The position numbers and the translations under genes were made by a program. Of a stretch of 6,367 bases of DNA, positions 5,316-6,367 are shown piece by piece (position 1 is the first letter of the stretch; the number at the start of each line of letters is the position of its first letter). The notes below the pieces were generated by a model that saw only the letters and a program-made list of their open reading frames with translations, searched no databases and had not been told where the DNA came from. Origin of the DNA: CAUZEB01 sp963578655. GTDB lineage: Bacteria > Chloroflexota > Dehalococcoidia > Lucifugimonadales > CAUZEB01. The DNA lies in assembly GCA_963578655.1 (NCBI GenBank), contig CAUZEB010000108.1, forward strand, positions 1 to 6,367. The letters run 5' to 3'.

Positions 5316-5358
5316 TCTTGTAGTATTTGTGCTAGTCGCCTGTAACGGAGGACAGTGA
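5287..5358 (+). pseudogene. 23-residue lipoprotein start (signal peptide and lipobox only)
   Basis: The ORF begins inside the end of the 154-residue gene with an AGGAG seven bases before its ATG. It encodes MRILLSYLASLVV-type signal sequence ending in a textbook lipobox LVAC, then only NGGQ and a stop. The signal and ribosome site are intact, so a lipoprotein was evidently encoded here, but no mature domain remains in this frame. The GTGA at 5355-5358 links to another frame that stays open to 5429 (25 codons including stop, beginning VKDNLSLIHPVTSDA), so a frameshift may have split a slightly longer protein. It could also be a functional lipopeptide. Confidence 0.48.
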
Positions 5359-5425
5359 AGGATAACTTGTCATTGATTCACCCTGTCACGTCTGATGCTT
5401 CTGTCGAGGCGATTAGGCCACCTAG

Positions 5426-5548
5426 ATAATAGATTCTGAATGCCGCAATGAAGTAAAAGTTGGAGCAAAATACTGCGACAATTGTGGGATAATGCTTCCG
5501 CTCTTAATATATGATGCATTGAGTGCCTCATCGCTACTTTTGAGGTGA
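5426..5548 (+). pseudogene. Zinc-ribbon gene fragment
   Basis: With no start codon, the frame reads DSECRNEVKVGAKYCDNCG at 5432-5488 and then continues to TGA 5546. This matches the common bacterial double-Cys zinc ribbon of the form C-x-x-C-G-x-E-V-x-x-GA-x-F-C-x-x-CG, but the first Cys is Ser or Asp here, leaving three of four ligands, and stop codons lie just upstream (TAG 5423). After the ribbon comes a short hydrophobic run. It looks like the remains of a zinc-ribbon membrane protein. The next intact gene encodes a membrane protein but in another frame with its own ribosome site. Together with the lipoprotein start it accounts for the 5316-5575 gap. Confidence 0.45.
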
Positions 5549-5561
5549 CTAGAAGTATTGT

Positions 5562-5566
5562 GGAGG
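5562..5566 (+). promoter_or_regulatory. Shine-Dalgarno of the membrane protein gene
   Basis: GGAGG with nine bases to the ATG at 5576 fixes that start. The next gene at 6351 has a similar TGGAGGT site. Confidence 0.7.
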
Positions 5567-5575
5567 TAGATAGAT

Positions 5576-6208
5576 ATGAGTAGTCGAGTTCTTACCTCAT
5601 GGTTACTGATAATTGGTCCCATAGGGATGATGGTAATCTTTGCAGTCCTCGAACCCTTAATTATAGGGATGGTTGACGAAAGTTTAGCTCCTAAAGAAAG
5701 AATATTAGCAACTTTGGAACTTTTTAACGATAAAGCGTTGCCCGGCTATCTCATAAATGTTTCTGGGATCCTATGCATGGTTGGTGCAATTTTAGGCCTT
5801 GCTCTTCTTGGGAAGTCTTTGAAAGGAGGAGGGGCTGCCTTAGGGACTCTATCCTCGTGGATTTTCATAGCAGTATTAGCAATTCCTGTTGTTAGTATGG
5901 GGTTATCCCTAACCGCTAACGAAGTTTTCGCGGATGGTTCTATAGATACGGCAGTGTCATTGGAACTTGTAAGCGAGGCCGTGTTTCTGGGAGTTCCTCT
6001 GTTCTGGGGACTTGGTTACGTAGTATTAGGCTTGGGAATGATACTGGAAAAAGGTCCTTTGCCGACAGTATTGGTTTGGCTTTTGTTTTTGGGTGGGCTG
6101 GGGATGGTTCCAGGAGCATTCATCGGATTTGCGGGATTTTTGATATTCCTGGTTTTAGTTCTGGTGGTGGTCACTTCTGGTGTGTTCTTACTTAGGCGAT
6201 CAGATTAG
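5576..6208 (+). CDS. Six-helix integral membrane protein, unknown function
   Basis: 210 residues, strongly hydrophobic. Likely membrane segments: about 8-30, 58-79, 91-112, 135-156, 163-182 and 185-206, the last pair nearly continuous and ending in a basic LLRRSD tail, which suggests a cytoplasmic C-terminus. The loop after the first helix is acidic and charged (DESLAPKERILATLELFND, 34-52), and a short GKSLKGGG loop follows helix two. The overall pattern resembles the small DUF4386-like or generic multi-helix proteins, but I see no diagnostic motif, no conserved charged residues inside helices and no transporter signature, so I assign no function. Gly-rich helices suggest tight packing. The gene has a good ribosome site and follows gene debris. 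Confidence 0.75.
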   Translation: MSSRVLTSWLLIIGPIGMMVIFAVLEPLIIGMVDESLAPKERILATLELFNDKALPGYLINVSGILCMVGAILGLALLGKSLKGGGAALGTLSSWIFIAVLAIPVVSMGLSLTANEVFADGSIDTAVSLELVSEAVFLGVPLFWGLGYVVLGLGMILEKGPLPTVLVWLLFLGGLGMVPGAFIGFAGFLIFLVLVLVVVTSGVFLLRRSD

Positions 6209-6340
6209 TATTAAAACTGTTGATTTGCATTGTTATAGGCCCAGATGTAGTAGGTAGCGTTCTTTCAGCGACCACGCGTCCAAGACGTATATATGATATG
6301 GTCTAGTATTCAGCATATACTTTTCTCTGAAATAATAGAT

Positions 6341-6346
6341 GGAGGT
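6341..6346 (+). promoter_or_regulatory. Shine-Dalgarno of the gene leaving the window
   Basis: GGAGGT with a four-base spacer to ATG 6351. The 142 bases between the previous gene and this start hold no other feature that I can support. Confidence 0.6.
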
Positions 6347-6350
6347 GCAA

Positions 6351-6367
6351 ATGAAAGGAGTGATTTT
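6351..6367 (+). CDS. First codons of a gene running off the right edge
   Basis: ATG preceded by a strong GGAGGT; reads MKGVI before the sequence ends. The product cannot be identified from five residues. Start confidence comes from the ribosome site alone. Confidence 0.55.

Overview
The window reads as bacterial chromosome from an uncultured, fairly AT-rich organism. The gene families and the selenocysteine codon would suit a marine heterotroph such as a SAR202-type Chloroflexota, but that placement is only a guess. A partial tRNA-Gly near position 2750 divides the window into two parts.

Left part (1-2732), mostly minus strand: a small P-loop kinase-like protein of the FlaR/'topology modulation' type (3-533); a possible small single-pass membrane peptide on the plus strand (637-795); and a compact overlapping cluster running leftwards. 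The cluster holds an unknown small ORF (2490-2642), a short ORF resembling the tail of a serine recombinase (2378-2503), a 67-residue AtzG/GatC-like amidase subunit (2178-2381) and an amidase-signature hydrolase with an intact Lys-Ser-Ser triad (788-2185). The last two are translationally coupled and probably form one enzyme. An extended -10 box sits exactly where it would give a leaderless transcript for the cluster.

Junction (2733-2820): the 3' half of a tRNA-Gly, from the anticodon loop to CCA, with no 5' half, followed by an intrinsic terminator. This is the usual signature of the displaced attachment site of an integrated element. The left part would then be the island and the right part the original chromosome downstream of the tRNA.

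Right part (2821-6367): the most notable gene is a DsbA/FrnE-like thioredoxin-fold oxidoreductase on the minus strand (2840-3475). Its redox motif is encoded TGA-Pro-Trp-Cys. The TGA lies exactly where the first Cys of CPWC belongs. A strong Shine-Dalgarno sequence and a promoter lie upstream of the real ATG, and 28 nt after the TGA there is a bulged hairpin with the geometry of a bacterial SECIS. I read it as a selenoprotein (Sec at residue 21). Divergent from it are a small secreted TPR protein with an in-frame stop followed by a continuing ORF, an AlkA-family DNA glycosylase, an unknown 154-residue protein, a stretch of gene debris (a 23-residue lipoprotein start and a zinc-ribbon fragment), a six-helix membrane protein, and the first codons of another gene with a good ribosome binding site. 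There is no CRISPR array, rRNA or complete insertion sequence.
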